A DNA stretch of 64,000 bases from Linepithema humile. Taxonomy: Eukaryota > Arthropoda > Insecta > Hymenoptera > Formicidae. Positions 39,396 to 53,773 of this stretch are shown piece by piece. The translations under genes and the position numbers were made by a program. The stretch is taken from contig NC_090129.1 of the NCBI RefSeq assembly GCF_040581485.1, forward strand, positions 21,768,764-21,832,763, read 5' to 3'. Every line of letters starts with the position of its first letter. Position 1 is the stretch's first letter. The notes under the pieces are model-generated. The model did not search any database. It had not been told where the DNA came from and was given only the letters and a program-made list of their open reading frames with translations.

Positions 39396-42300
39396 TTAAC
39401 CGCTTCGTTACAAGAAACCAAGTAGAAACAGCGCGAGTAGAAGCAGCCAATTATGTCTTTTCGTGAGGAAACTAATGAGGAAAAGCAGATCGGGATTGAT
39501 TTGCGTTGAGTGCTTTATATTAATAGGATCTATTATATACTTTTTATACATTAATTGATAATAATTCTTGCGCTTCGATAACCGCATCACTATTTTTCAT
39601 TGTCTTCTCAATTATATATATTGCTTGCGTTTGAAGAACTACATTTTACAGTATATATATTTCTGCAGAATTGTTTTTATTACGTACGATAAATAACTGC
39701 GCGTTATTTCAATCCACTTTTCTTCATTGCAACTTTTAATCTTTTTAATATGTGTGTTGAATTAATATAATACAAATAATTTATATATATTGTACTTGAC
39801 GAGAAAAGTGTATTGACAGTTGTTGAAAAAGTCCGCGGGAAGATTGCAACTACGCCATTTGGCCCTTATAATCCAAGGTACTTAGAAAATTGAGCGGATA
39901 AGTCTCGAAGCAAAGTCCTCAGATAGTACATTAGAACGGGCAAGAAAGGGAGGATAAGAGAAAACGGGCTGCTCGTAAGATTAAATTAAAACTTGGATTA
40001 CGATTCGACGAAGATAGCGTACTTGTTAGTTACCTGATATTTTACATCAGCGGCCGTCTTCTTGATAACTGCTTATCTCGAAAAACATCATTCCTCAATT
40101 ATTTACAAGTACACTAATTACACTGCAGAGTTATGGAAATGCGAACGGCAATAGCAATAAAAAGCGAGATAGTTAAATCAGTTAAATTGTCATCTTCTGA
40201 TGAAGACGACAGACTCGGATATATAACAGATCGCAGACGTTTTCATCGTAGCCCATATATCTTATCGATTATTTAAATTCACTCAAACTTCGCTATTATC
40301 ATCATACATCTCTTTATCGTGATTCTGATGGACCTTCAAGTCCACTCCAAAATCCAATTCAGAGTCGGTAAATCAACTGTCAGTAGGTCGACACCAAAGT
40401 TTATCTTGATAAATGCCCTCGTGAAACGACTGCTGAGAAAAAAAAGAGAATCCTGAAAGCGACCCTCGGGAGAACCATGCGAAAGTGCCGATAATTATCT
40501 CTCTTCCATTCTGCTCTTTCAATCGGGCCCCCCCGTACCTCGGCGGCATCCGACATCTTTCTCCCGGCATTCATTCGATATTCAGCGTCGAGGGCTAGCA
40601 ATTTCGGTTCACTGGGCCCCTTGTTGCGCGCCCACACTTCACGCCAGATTGCGCTGAAGATATGCAATTGCGGAGGAACGTACTCAGAACAAAAAGAAAG
40701 AAAAAGACCGACCGTGTCTGAAATTGAAATGACGGTCTGTCATAAGCAGATCTCAAAGGATGTTTCGAGAGATTGAACACACTTAAAGAAACATCGATAA
40801 ACACGAAATGAAGGATAAGGAATGAAAGGAATTTTTCGCTATTCTGCTCGCTTGTATATACATAATTGGAGAGAGTTCGGGCTTTAATTAAATCTCGTAT
40901 CTTGCACAAAACAAAAATAAATAAATAATGAGCAATAATGTTCTATCTATTAAAATATTTAAATATTATCGCCGCCGGATATTTCAAGAATATGACAGCA
41001 AAGGAGAATTAATGGAATATTCAAGAACCACTATCTCGCGACATAGTAACCAGCGGCTTTTTAATCTCGGCGCGGAAACGCGACGTCGATCGCATTATAG
41101 CGATCCTCCGAGTGAAAGACATGGAAGGGATCGGCAAAGATCCCGGATCCATTTATCACGGTAAATCAGACTATATCTTGACGTTCCTTTACAGGCTTGA
41201 TAGACATATATACATGTACTCGAGGATGAAAGCTACAATGGAGGAGCGATTTCTTGAACATGATAGAAAAGGAAAGGATTTGCCGCTACGTTTTACCAGT
41301 TCTTAACAGTCAGTCTTTGCTTTGTGAATTTTCTCCGATTTATAAGTCATAAAGAATTCGCGGTGAGCAGATCAAACGCGGACATGGAAGTACGGCGTCA
41401 AAGTGCAGCGGATAAAATTAAGATAAAATAAATGCGTATGTACATCTCGAACAATTTCCTAAAATCTGTTAATGTATCTCTTAAATGGATTAATTTAATC
41501 ATCTCATCAGAGTGTCATCACTTTAGGAAACGTATCGAACATTGCTGCTGCTGTCAATGCCGTTATCAAGCGACTTGAATAATTATGTCCAAATTGACCA
41601 AAGAATTCGCGGATGAAAGATCATGCGGGAAACGCTCCATATAACACGATGTGATATTCATTCATCCGGAGCGTATTGGGAATAGATATTGCTGTCATAT
41701 AGCTTGTACATTCACGCACACGTCGCCCATTGCGAGTCGAAATAATTCGCGCGCGTTAATGGTTTTCGCCGCGTTTGAATCGCTGAGTGTCGCGACGGTG
41801 ATACATTAATCCCTCTAACGATTCCCTTGGCCAATTCCCGTCCGGCCGATAAATTTTAATGTCATGTTAACGGTATCGTCCTGTTACCACATTATCAAGT
41901 ATGCCTGCCATGGATGTCGCGAAATTGCACCGTTATGGCTTGCCGTTAAGCTCGCGTCGCCCACGTAATGCTACGCGTAATCGCAAATAATTAATCATTC
42001 TAACGGACGATAACTCAGCATTTTGTCTAGCACTCGCTCGTCGGTATTTCCTTTATGTTTCGCCGCTTGATAAAGTGCGCAACGATATATTCTTCTCTCC
42101 TGAATTGCAACATCAATAAGATTCGCCCTTTATTCTTCACTGCAGAAATGATTTGGCTAAAACGCGTTCGTTATTCTTTTCATTCTTTTTTCTCTCATTT
42201 TTCATTCCTTTACGGCGAAACTTGTATTAATGTACAAAAGTCATGCGAGCACCTTGGTCACTCATTTTTATCTAAGAATTCTGATGTAAACTGTAATTAC

Positions 42301-45300
42301 TTGATGTAAAAGACCAACTCTCTCTAACGATAGTTGTGAAAACTAGCAACGATAAAATCTTTCGGCATCACTCCGATTTAATCTGCCAAGAAAAAAGAAA
42401 TTGCTTCGTCTACGTTCCACCGCTCGCTAAAAGCGAGAAAACTGCTAAGTCATAACTGAGCGTCAATTTATATCCTCTCGCCGCGCACTCGCAAAGTTTC
42501 TTACATTTTTGACGACGCAACGAAGTATCGTTACGCGATGGCGACTCGCCAAGTAAAACCGTCATGAGAATCAAGTGATTTTGCAACTCACTCTTCGTAT
42601 TTATAAGATACATCCACACATGTCTAAGTGTTTTGATTACTCCGTGAAAACACCACGTCGCGCGAAACGTAAAGCAGTCAGCTGTAAAATATCACAGTTT
42701 TATTGGCGCATATAAAACTCTCTTGATTTAAATACGACTGAAAAATCCCAGCTCGGAATAATGTTCCGAATTAGATCGACAAAAAAAATCAATAGTCGCC
42801 ATTTTCTCTCCCGCATCTCACGGTGCAGCAGCGTTCTGATATTGGCGTTGGAGCGTCAACACGAGCCCGGCGGTTCCGGAATATAAATCAGGCGCGTTGA
42901 GGTATAGATAGATTGAGGTAGGCGCATAAGCATGAGCTGGATATCGAATTCATTTTTAAGATCACGCGGGGAGAAGAAGTGTCAAAAGGGTCCAGGTCGC
43001 CGCAATAGTGTCGAAGCAAATGCAGCAACAGGTTTTAGTAGAAATTCTTATCGCGCGACCGTCGCGCAAATTTCCCCTTGCCTCCAATTACAACGCTTTC
43101 GTCGGACTGTTTCGTCCGTCTAGACTGTATCCGATTACCTCGGCCCGCGGCGATATTTGGCAAAACTGGACAGTTTCCTCGACGGTAAATTCATTCTGTC
43201 GGAATTAAGTCGGAAATTCGTTTGATGGATTTTTGATTGGCTGCCGCGCGAATGCTCCGTAAATTTTGATGGGGCCCGGCAATTAGCGGAGGAAAGTCGG
43301 GAAAGATAAACGACACCGTAATCTTTGTTAAGGCAGGTCGGGTTTCCGCTCGTACATTCTGAGGCGACGGAGTTTTGTTGAAACAGCACGCGCGGGAAAC
43401 GGCGATAAGACTTTCTCAATTAGTTCTGGTATTTTCCAAGGTAAACATATATAACGAAGGACTCAATCGCGTCCCGTGATAATTACGTTTTGCTATTGAA
43501 ATAGAAGAGAAATACACGATAAAAACGGAAAACCCGAGCAAACTAAAAAGAAAAACGGCTCAAACTCTTGGAAAATTCTTGGAAAAGGCTAATTTTAATA
43601 ATGTGTAGAATAAAATAAATTAGAGGTATATTCGATATACAAGAAAATAAAGATGAGGGACGTTCATGCATATTCACACGTAGAGGTATACAAATTCCAT
43701 GGATATGCAAATCTGTTGCTTCTGAAACATAGAAGTTTAAGTAACACGGCGAATATTTAACAGTTTACTGCAGTTTCCTGAGAATTTCACGACTAAGTAC
43801 TCTTTTTCATTCGGCTGCGGCGGTAAAAAATTTACTTTCGCAATTGCATCTTTATTCAAATATTTCTCGTTTGTTAAGACCGACATGTCGACGGTTTATC
43901 GCATTATTCTTCTCGATAGGCGATAGCTGTTGTCGAGAACTTTATTCCCTTAGCGTCTGACTTATGGCGCATATAATTTTTCGTTTATACTCTTATATCT
44001 TGCGGCGCGGGTAAGTCGACGTAAAGGCGCGAGTGCCACTAAAGCGTGCCGTATACCCGGAAAACATTTTACGAACGATATAAATCGCTGGTTCATCGGC
44101 ATTACCGTCTGTTTCACTGGGCGCAAAAATGAAATATACGCGGGCAAGTCGCATTTGGACAAATATTTGCATACTTCCTAGATTTATCATTGCGCGACCG
44201 AAAGTTTTTACGGCCGCCATGCGTCGAATGTAACATTGTGTGCGGCGCGTGTAACGAGAAGCAGCCGGAGATCATGTGGTAGGAAGCGCACGTTTTATAT
44301 TCTGCGAGCATGAATAATAAAATATTTGCGCGCGAATAAGCAAACAAAATTTTTAGGGCGCTTCCGCCGCTACGGCGCATAACAGACGCGTAAAAGAGCG
44401 CACACGGAAAATGAACGAAACCACTGATTGTGAGCTTCTTGTTTGTCAAATAAGCGCGCGACGGCGAACGGAAATATCGAATAACCCCGCGACAGAGCGA
44501 CCACTTTTTAATATCACTATCCATTTTTTTAGTAACAAACGTTGATGAAACTCTTCGGTGATGAAAGTTTTAATAGAAGCAATCCTGTGCACAAAGGCTT
44601 AATTTACTACGTTAATCGCTTGTTTAAAACGGTGGTCGGTTTAAAAACGTTCAACTGAAACGTGAATCTATCGTGCTCGATGACGTTGACCTTATCGCAG
44701 AATTGCGAAATTATTCCGCGGATTCAATTCCGTGATAAACGCGGCGCCATATATTTTCGCGCTGACGTTAGAAAGAACCGTGTGTCGGCCCCGACAAGCT
44801 CGACAAAGAACAGTAAAAAGCCGATCGGCGGGAGCATGTTTATGTCGACGCGAGCCTATTTATCCGACTATCGGTTAACGATCGACGACGTTGTTCAACA
44901 TCCCCGGAGGACACCGATAATACACGGCCGACCAGGAAGGATACGTTTATCACTCGCTTACCAAGGGGTAGCTCCGTTTGATTCTTTGTAACGACTGCCA
45001 GCGCACCAATGAATTACGTTTATAGCTCGGCAGAGACACTAAACTGCACCTTCGGAGAACACGCCGTGTATCTACGTGAATCTCACGTACTTCTCGTGGC
45101 TGATTATATGGAGCACCTCCTGTTCTCTGTGTTTCTGCTGACTCCTTAATTAGTTTAAAGCAGGTCTTTGCTAAATGAAAAATTGATTACACTCTTTAAC
45201 ATCGTTCAATTTCCACCAGACGAGGAGAGAGTGCATTCAAACTACTTTGGGGTTCATTTGCATAATCTAAATATCTATTACAATAAAAAAAACTTTCGAC

Positions 45301-45621
45301 GTTTTGTACGATTTTCAGCTATACGAAGTGATTTCTCACATTTTCTTTTGCATAATATTCAAATCGTTTAAATCTGTATCATGTGTCTCGATATGCCTTG
45401 CATCTGTATTTCAAAATTGTTACAAAATGTGTGTTGCAAGTTAAAATCAAAATTTTTGTCAAAATTTGCAAACATCTCTTCCTTGTTTGATAGCGTAATC
45501 GAATAATTCTACTGATACTAATTCAAAGATGGATTAACTTAATTAATCTGCTTAAACTAAGTTAATCGGCAGTTGAATAAATAGTTTAGTATAAATATTC
45601 CCTTAAGAAGGGTTTAACCTA

Positions 45622-45653
45622 TTTTTTACTTTTTTTATTTTTTTTTTGGGGGG
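45622..45653. repeat. Poly-T followed by G6
   Basis: T runs of 6, 7 and 10, broken by single A or ac, pass straight into six G. On the minus strand this reads as C6 then A-rich. It resembles a poly-A tail of a retrocopy, but no parent gene is recognisable beside it. Confidence 0.5.
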
Positions 45654-46875
45654 AAGCCACAATAAACGATGTACACATGGGGCTTCGAAGGACCGACGCG
45701 ATAGGCTGATTTATGTGTTTCTAAGCAATGTCCTGGGGGGATTCGACGCGAACGAAAACGTACGGCAATTCTGGTTAATCGAATCTATTCCCTGATATCG
45801 AGGGGCGATTGGTGTCCGTCTCGCTGGAAAACATATAAAACAGAATTTAATCCCATACCGTTGTACATTACACGTATCTTACAAAAGCCATCACGTACAA
45901 TAATAGCTTTCCACTTGCAACTTTCTATACTCGAAAATAGCGAGTAATCGAAAAGCGGTAAAAAATTTACAGCGTTATATTTGCCGATAAAACGTCTTTC
46001 CGACCACTTCATTTTTTTTTTCAAGCCGGCTCAGCACGCTCGCGCCATTATGCGGGAATTGAAAATATCGACATAGGCGCAACAAAACCATTCATTACAG
46101 CGCGGGGATGTCGTAAAACGATGGCCTAGCATTGTCACATGTCTGCGCGTGTTTCTACAAAGCAATTTCAATTCGCGGAGCAAACGAGCGTCACAAACAC
46201 ACGGCCGTATGTCTTTAACGGTTTGCGCGACGATAAATGCGAGCGCAAGTTTGAGAGTATTTAACAACGATCGTTCGTCGGGCGATATTCAACATAGCCG
46301 CAATTGTGTGCCATCTGGAGAATACGGCAATATATATATTATCTATATATTGCGTACACATAAGGACGCCTAGGAGCGACGTTTACACGGGAGCGCGTCC
46401 TTCCTATCTATCTAATCTCTGCAAAGTGCATTCGCTCACTCGCATTAACCCTGCAGCCCTCGACCTGACTTTATCGCATACAACATCGACCGCCCTCACC
46501 GGTCCTTGGAAGTGCGTACCTCGACGACACATATACACACGAGCAATACAGACACATGTATATATACCGCGCATCCATCATAACTTCCTCCTAGCCGCGG
46601 TTGATATTAGCATGGATTTACCTGTGAGACACGATGCGATGAGAATGATAGACGTCACTTGATCCTCCTAATTCGCGTTAATATTGGGCCGTGAAAGACG
46701 GAAATCTAACGCCGATCGTGTAATGGCGGATCATTGATCCGATGTAAGTAAGGTTTTCCGATGTAATTATACTGATAATGAAACACAGAATGATATATAT
46801 GATATCGTGAATTCACTCAATTGATATTCATCTTCTTGATGCATGCAATGAGGATTTTAACTCAACTATAAAAAA

Positions 46876-46923
46876 CAAATTATCAAACACACTCTTATAC
46901 AAATTATCAAACACACTCTTATA
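46876..46923. repeat. Perfect 24-bp tandem duplication
   Basis: The unit beginning caaattatcaaacacactct occurs twice back to back with no mismatch, which suggests a recent event. Confidence 0.92.
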
Positions 46924-47252
46924 CAGTATATAAAAATAGGAAGACGCAGACATATATATGAATTGGAAGACGAGAATTCTCTGTCGTTCTAGTAATCAAG
47001 TAAAATAGTGAAAATTTGAGAACGAAATGATTAAACAGATAGTTATATGACGTAACGCAATTACATCTAGTTTCCGCCTATACATTTAATGCCCCACCCT
47101 TTCACAAAGAGCAACATGTGCATATGTGCGCTCATAACCCACATATTACGAAACTTTGCTCATATTTGAGGCTGACAATTGTAATCCTCAAAGCTAAGAG
47201 GAGCTCTCATGATCGAAATCACATGGGGATTGTTACATATTATGTAATATAG

Positions 47253-47276
47253 ATATATATATATATATATATATAG

Positions 47277-47319
<43 letters not shown>
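47253..47319. repeat. (AT)n microsatellite
   Basis: Alternating AT over about 67 bp, interrupted once near 47275..47282 by gatatgta. It is a typical length-variable intronic locus. Confidence 0.9.
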
Positions 47320-47320
<1 letters not shown>

Positions 47321-50300
47321 GTGTACGTTGAAAACGTCCGCGCGTATTGATATAATACAACTTCAAGTTATTATAGATCTGAATACAATCTAGGAAAAAT
47401 AAATTTAACTTTAATTGTAATTAATATAAATTATAATTGTAACGCAGATCTTTAATTTTGATGTGACATAATTTTCTTACTCATTTAATAATAAATTTTT
47501 ATCTTCTCTAAAGTAACGTGTAGTTAAACAGATGTAAAACTATGCAAAGATAAGACGTTTACACGTCAGAATTTAATAAAAATTTTTGCTGCTAGAATGT
47601 TTTACTCTTTATGGAAAATGCCTGAGTCTTTTTGTTTTTTTATTTTTCTTCGGATATTAAACCTTAAGTTAATAAAATTTATGCGATGTTGCTCTTGTGC
47701 CTTATACTTGGACCAACTCTGTGAACGTACGACATATAAGAATATACTTAAATGATTTTACACAGAATACTTCGGATTGGTTATGTTTTCTTTCAGTTTC
47801 AAATTTTTTCTTCACTAGAATATAAAAGTTTTAATACGTTCTGAATTATAGAAGAAGGAAAATAAAGAATTTTCTGCAAATTAAGCTTCGGTACTTTTAA
47901 AATAAGCCTTATAACAAAAGCTTTGAGATTTTAAACTTTGTTTTAATAGAATGTTCATTTATTGCTTTTTTATATTGAGATATTCACAGAAATATTTATT
48001 GAAAATGAATAAAGAACGGAAAGCTGACGTTCTATTAAATATTTGAAAAGAATTGATGTACAATGGGTTAACCAATCTGCGGATAAAAGAAAATATACTT
48101 GATATTAAAGATATTGTATGATATTATACAGGACCAATACGCGCGCGTGCGGTATTCGCGTTGAGCTTCGCGAAACCGTCGGATTATACGAATTCACAGC
48201 GGACATTTTTCTTCAAAGTCTAAGGCAAAGAGACTTTTATCGTCTTTATTTCCACGCGAAAAACTTTCATCGAGTTCGCTTCGCGAATAATTTCGTCATT
48301 TTTCTACATGGGTGAATTTCATTGTGCGATTGTCGCTGTAGATTATCAATGACATACGTACCTCAACGAGATATGTCGCAGCAGGGAAGAGCTGGAGATA
48401 TCTATGAAACTGTAAAATTTCGCTTCAAATTTCCCAGCTTTACCAGACGGAAGTTTTCATGACTGGACGATTCAACGCGACGGTATTAATCGAAAACGAA
48501 TGGAGCGATTTAGAGCGATTAAAATCGGAAAAGGTTATTTCCTCGGCGTTGCGAACGATTATCGAATAATCAATGCGGAATCTCGGCCATTTATTATATA
48601 CAACATACTTTTTGTAATTACAAATTTTTTAACATTAATTTTAATTTTAATTTGAAGCTGATAGCCTGCTGCGTAATATTTCAAGCATTGAAATAACGTT
48701 ATATCTATCTAGATATAGAAATTTAATTATAAATGCTCGCAACACTCGTAAATAATTATTTGCATCGATAAAATTTATTTCGTAAATATATATTTTTTTT
48801 CTCGGCAATTAAATTTTATTTTTAAATATACAATGACACGGAACTTACTGGAATGAAATATGGCACTTCCAGCGAAATAGCTTTTGTGATCCATTTCATC
48901 GCGAAAGGTTAAAAGCAGCAGTACGCCACGTAAAAAATTGGAGCGTGTCAGGGCTCGCACATGACTGCATTTACATGCACATGATATGTTTGTCCTATGA
49001 ACTAAAAGTTATTATCCGAGCTCTTTCTGAAAACGTGACAGCACATCGCGAAAGAGAGATAAATCGGGTAAGGGACTCGCTGCCTGCGCGGTAAGAAATC
49101 CGAAAGCGAAGGAAAAACGTTCGTGAGACAAACAGTACATACGATGATATTTTTAACAAAGAGCTTGGTCTCGAGTCCGCTCGCGCAAAAATTCGGAATG
49201 AAGTTTTCGTGCCGCTGACAAGCGATGGAGAACGCCAGTTTGCGTCCGATGTTCTCAAGAAGTTCGACATGAAAGCTGCCGTATGCAGCGAACTCTCCTC
49301 CATATCTCCGGTCGAGACACGCTGGTGGAAGCTCCACTTGCAGATTAGTGCCTCGTATATAAACGTACTACATATTATATTCCTCGAAAGTTCCTCTCTC
49401 TCTCTCCGTACTTGGCAATGGCTCCGTGAGACTGTAGGTGTACTTTGTAGATGCGTCTATAGAAACGCGAAATGCACATGATTGCGCTGCAATAAAATCA
49501 AGCGCAATGCACTCCAAGGGACAATTTGCAATTTTGATCGTCTTATACTTACTTTTACAATTGAAATTTATTCTCGCTTTGCAGCCATCGCTATGACTCA
49601 TAAGTCTCACATTTCACTCGTTGTTTACAACTACGAGAATTGCTTTCTAATACACATTAAGTTACATTTGAAACAGCCAGAGTTACATGTTGCGTCTAAA
49701 TATGAGTATAAATAAATATCTCGCGCTGTGCTCCGAAAACAAATACTGATAATTTCCCTCGGAGAGAACTCGCAATGCGCAATTAATTTCTAAAATTGTT
49801 CCGGAACTGTTCGATTTGTCCGTAGCGAGTGAGTTCTGCAGGCGACAACCGCGCCGCCTTGAATTCAATTAATTCAGCGATTCGGTGGAGTCGCCGCTGA
49901 TGTATCACATCTTATTATCGATATAATGAAAGAATAGCAGAACGTGGGCGACTGAGCGGTCCGAGTTTGCTTTATTATTGCAAGGGATTTAATCAGCCGT
50001 CTTTCATGGACATTCTTAATTTTGGAAGATCTCGCTTACACTCATTTCCGCAAATAGACTCAGCGATATAGCGATTACTATTTCCACTTTACTCGATACT
50101 CCGGGAACACGTTCGAACATTCACTTCAGGATAATGATCTCGATTAAACGATCGTGCATTCATCCAACGTGAAATTCCTCGAAATTAAACCGTTTCTCTC
50201 CCACAGTTGCGATTTATGGTGGAATTAATTATTTGGCTGAATAAACGTAGAGCGTTGTAAACGCCCCAAGACACGAGCTAATTAAGTAAAAAATATTTAC

Positions 50301-50415
50301 GTAATAAATACCGCCGCTGCTAGTTGGAGTGTATTCAAACGCGAATAATCTCGATCGCTCGACGTTTAACGAGCCACAATGTACGACTCTATATAATCCT
50401 ATATACATCGCTCTA

Positions 50416-50417
<2 letters not shown>

Positions 50418-50447
<30 letters not shown>
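50418..50447. repeat. (AT)15 microsatellite
   Basis: Uninterrupted alternating AT for 30 bp in intron 3. Confidence 0.92.
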
Positions 50448-50449
<2 letters not shown>

Positions 50450-51117
50450 TGACGTTCGGACTAGAGATTTTGCGTAAAGTCGCCAATTACCACGCGCCAT
50501 TGTCTACCGAAATCCTTCGTTAAGCGAAAGTTCGGCTCGACAACCGGCGGAAAGTTCGAACGCGAGATCGCCCCGATCCTTCGTCTTCCCTCGCGCTCGC
50601 CGGTACATTCGCAATTTCGCTGGTATGCAAATAAGCAGCCACCGCTACTGTATCGCTCGGCAATATACACAATTGAAGTTGCGATATCGCCTGCCGCTCG
50701 CTCGCGAGTTATTTAATATTATATTAGAGAAGTTGGCTTCACGTTCTGCTCAATTCGCGCGCGCACGCCACACTGCGTGAGAATACATTTGGAGTTTGTT
50801 TTTGTTTCTCCGCTATCCCATGATTGAATGAAGCTGAATATTTCCTTTAATTTTGATTCGCTTTCCGCATCGATCGCGAATAATTGCGAGTATTTCAGTA
50901 TTTCGTATCACGCACTTGTTTGTTTTCATTGATAGAACGGATTATTTATGGAGGTAATTTTTGTGTAATTATAACTTGCGATATTACACTTTTATATCTT
51001 ATATTGTATATTGTATATGGAACATAAAGTATTGCTGTGAGACAAGATCTACCAAGTGAAAACCACTTTGGATTAATATTTCATGCAGGGAATCCTTTAT
51101 TTCGATGTGGCTAATGT

Positions 51118-51400
51118 TTGCAGAACGTTCCTCCACCATCTCTAATTTCTCACATCCAAAATTTCGTAGAAACGCCCCACAGCTGTCCGCGCAGCGTGGC
51201 AGACGTTCCGCAAATCCTGTTAACGTTTCGCAAGCAATTATCCTTAATTACCGTGTGCATCCAAAATTTTGTTGAACTGCAGCAGGGCTTTCCTGTTACA
51301 TCGTCCTGCAGGACTACTCAACCGACAACGTCACAATTTCGGCAGTAATTATCCCTAATTCGCGCTTACATCCAAAGTTCTGGTAAAGGACGAGTTCTCT
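51118..51400. repeat. Degenerate tandem repeat, about three copies, period about 105-111 bp
   Basis: The core (c)taatt…catccaaa(a/g)tt recurs with catccaaa starting at 51153, 51258 and 51369. Copies 2 and 3 also share aattatcc(t/c)taatt before the core, and copies 1 and 2 share aaaattt(c/t)gt(a/t)gaa after it. The copies are diverged and contain small length differences. On the + strand the repeat keeps an open frame across two copies (51118..51348), giving SLISHIQNFVE then SLITVCIQNFVE. A third, SLIRAYIQSSG, follows an in-frame stop at 51346..51348. It may be an old minisatellite or the decayed end of a mobile element. No family is recognised. Confidence 0.6.
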
Positions 51401-53739
51401 AAGCAGCACCATAATTGTGATATTATCGCATTTCCGAGCAGGTAATCCATTCTATGCAAAACCGCCGCAAATTTTAATTCAATTGAATTTTCTGCATACA
51501 TTAGCGTTCAATTGTGCATCGCTGGGAGGAAAAATTAACGGCCACGTAAATTCGAACGCAAATAGTGATTGCAAAATTTGCACAAAGTTTACGCCCGAAA
51601 CATCATTATGTTGAAAGCAATTATATTGGTATCTTGTTATCCTTCGATTGTGCTATATTTGAGCCGCTGATCAGAAGTACCTCTCGAATTTCCACCGGAT
51701 AACCTACTCGTAATTTGTAGAGTCACACGGAGTGTAATACTGTCGATAACTCATTCGCATTAATACGCATTATGCAGGCGCGCTAAAAGCACTAGTGAAG
51801 TTGAAACCTATCTTCTCACCTTTGAACCTTTATGTATAGTGTCAGTCAGTCGTACTTTCAATTTAGCTGAAATGTGAATTGAAAGAGAAATATGGAACTT
51901 TCACAGGAAACTCTTGCATTGCGAGAAAAAAAAAACTGAAACAAAAGTGCCGTATGCATAAAAAATAAAGTCACACGAGAAGATTATAAAAAAGTTAATG
52001 TTCTATTCATAATAATGTACATCTGTATACTTTAAGACTCCAAATTCTCCAAACTCTTATTCGCGAAAACAAAAAATTTTTCCATTTTCATCATCTCACT
52101 AAGAGAGATGTACTAAGCTCTCATCCATACATCATCGTGCACACTGTATCCTTTCGTAGGAGGTCAGTTAGTGTGTTGCGCTAGGAGGAATTATGACGCC
52201 ATGAGCGACTCGAGATGGTGATAAGAGATTTGTGCGTTCAATAGACTTAGCCAAACGTATAAACTCTAAGATGATAGCGAACGTATCGAAGAGCCGCGAA
52301 ATACGGACTCCGCGTTTGCCGTCTGGAAAAATACAGGTGTTAAAAACCACGCTGTGTGTAAATTGAGATTTTCAATTATAGAAATACGAGAGAGTGACAA
52401 AGCTGTATTATCTGTTTTCAGCTATGTACTGTAACGCCATCGTAATACGATACAGTATCAAAGGTAGAACGTGGATGGCACTCGTATCAATATCTGCGCG
52501 GGATTACGCTCGGCGACCAATGACGCGGCGGAATCACATTGCGTTAAATGTTCCGCATTGTCTAGTGGTACACTATGGCAAAACGCTCTGTGAATGTTAA
52601 CAATTTCGCGACACTGATGGGTTCATAGGTCAACGTAATTACGAGCAAGAAATCAAATGTCGTTCCGCGCAACGCGCAATCGCAACTATTACTACATCAC
52701 GCTCTTGATTTATTTCCGCAATTTTATTCCGACCTTGCGCGATGAAAAGCGAAAACAGTATCCCGTCATTTTCCGGCGTATTAGCCTGCCATGTTACCGC
52801 ATTTAGGGAAGATTAGATCACAGATTGGAGTCTGATTAACGAGTCAATATCGATATGCAGTCATGCTTATCGGTCTTACGAGGCGTGAGCCTTTAGCTAA
52901 TAACGTCGCAAGTTCTGGAAGGTAAGCTTGATTAATAATTGCGAGCGCTCGCGCGACCGCGTTCGTAAATCTTGCGCGCGACGTATGCAGAACGTAGCGC
53001 GGCCACGATATATGGCCGATCTTTTATCAAATTTAATTTTGTTTTACATCGTGCGCGGAATACACGGTCAGATTTCGCCACAACGGACGTTACAGGGTGA
53101 TTCGAAGCGATTTTAAAAGCGTTTGAAATTTTATCTTGTCAAATCGCTTAGATTTATCAAGAAACGAAATATCTTTTATCGGGGAAAAGAGTTGAAATGC
53201 GCAGAAACCCCAGACGTTTTCCGCGAGGATTAGCTCGTCTTATGGTTAGTAAATTCTGAACAAAAAAACATAAAAGCACACACGTACGTAAAATGAATAA
53301 GAGACAAGATACCGATGCTTACGCGGCACCAGTAAGACCTTTTTCGAGCATACGCTGGTATGGGTCATGAAGCTCTCGTAAAATAGACGTCGGGCGCATG
53401 CATTTGTACGCGTACACCCGACTACTGCAATCCCTAGTTGATGTGCAGGCATAAAGCGAGGTTGAGATTTGAAAATGCAGCTTTACATGCTTCTCCTCAC
53501 ATTACACCGAGACGCGAGATAGATAATGCATAACAATGCATGCAAAATGAAGGAAATCTCTCGAGAAGGAGAGCACCGCGGTCGATAAAAGGGTCAAGTC
53601 TAAGCGAGTTTTAATTTTACGCGCCGAGCATCCGTGATGCTATTAAGGCGATTTGCTCGTAACGAGACGCGTTACCTATCGGCAATTTGTCGAATCCGCG
53701 CACGCACGATCCTTTGATGGAAGGCTTCGCAGTACGGAG

Positions 53740-53773
53740 GCGTTTGTTTAATCTGCAGTCGTTAAACAAACGC
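53740..53773. repeat. Hairpin, 12-bp stem
   Basis: gcgtttgtttaa (53740..53751) and ttaaacaaacgc (53762..53773) are exact reverse complements separated by 10 nt. Nothing else suggests a role. Confidence 0.55.

Noticed and set aside
44114..44524. 136-codon minus-strand frame in intron 3
   Set aside because: No domain or splice support, and other overlapping minus frames cover the same stretch.
52558..52585. gtctagtggta motif resembling a tRNA A-box
   Set aside because: No B-box and no cloverleaf arms follow at the right distance.
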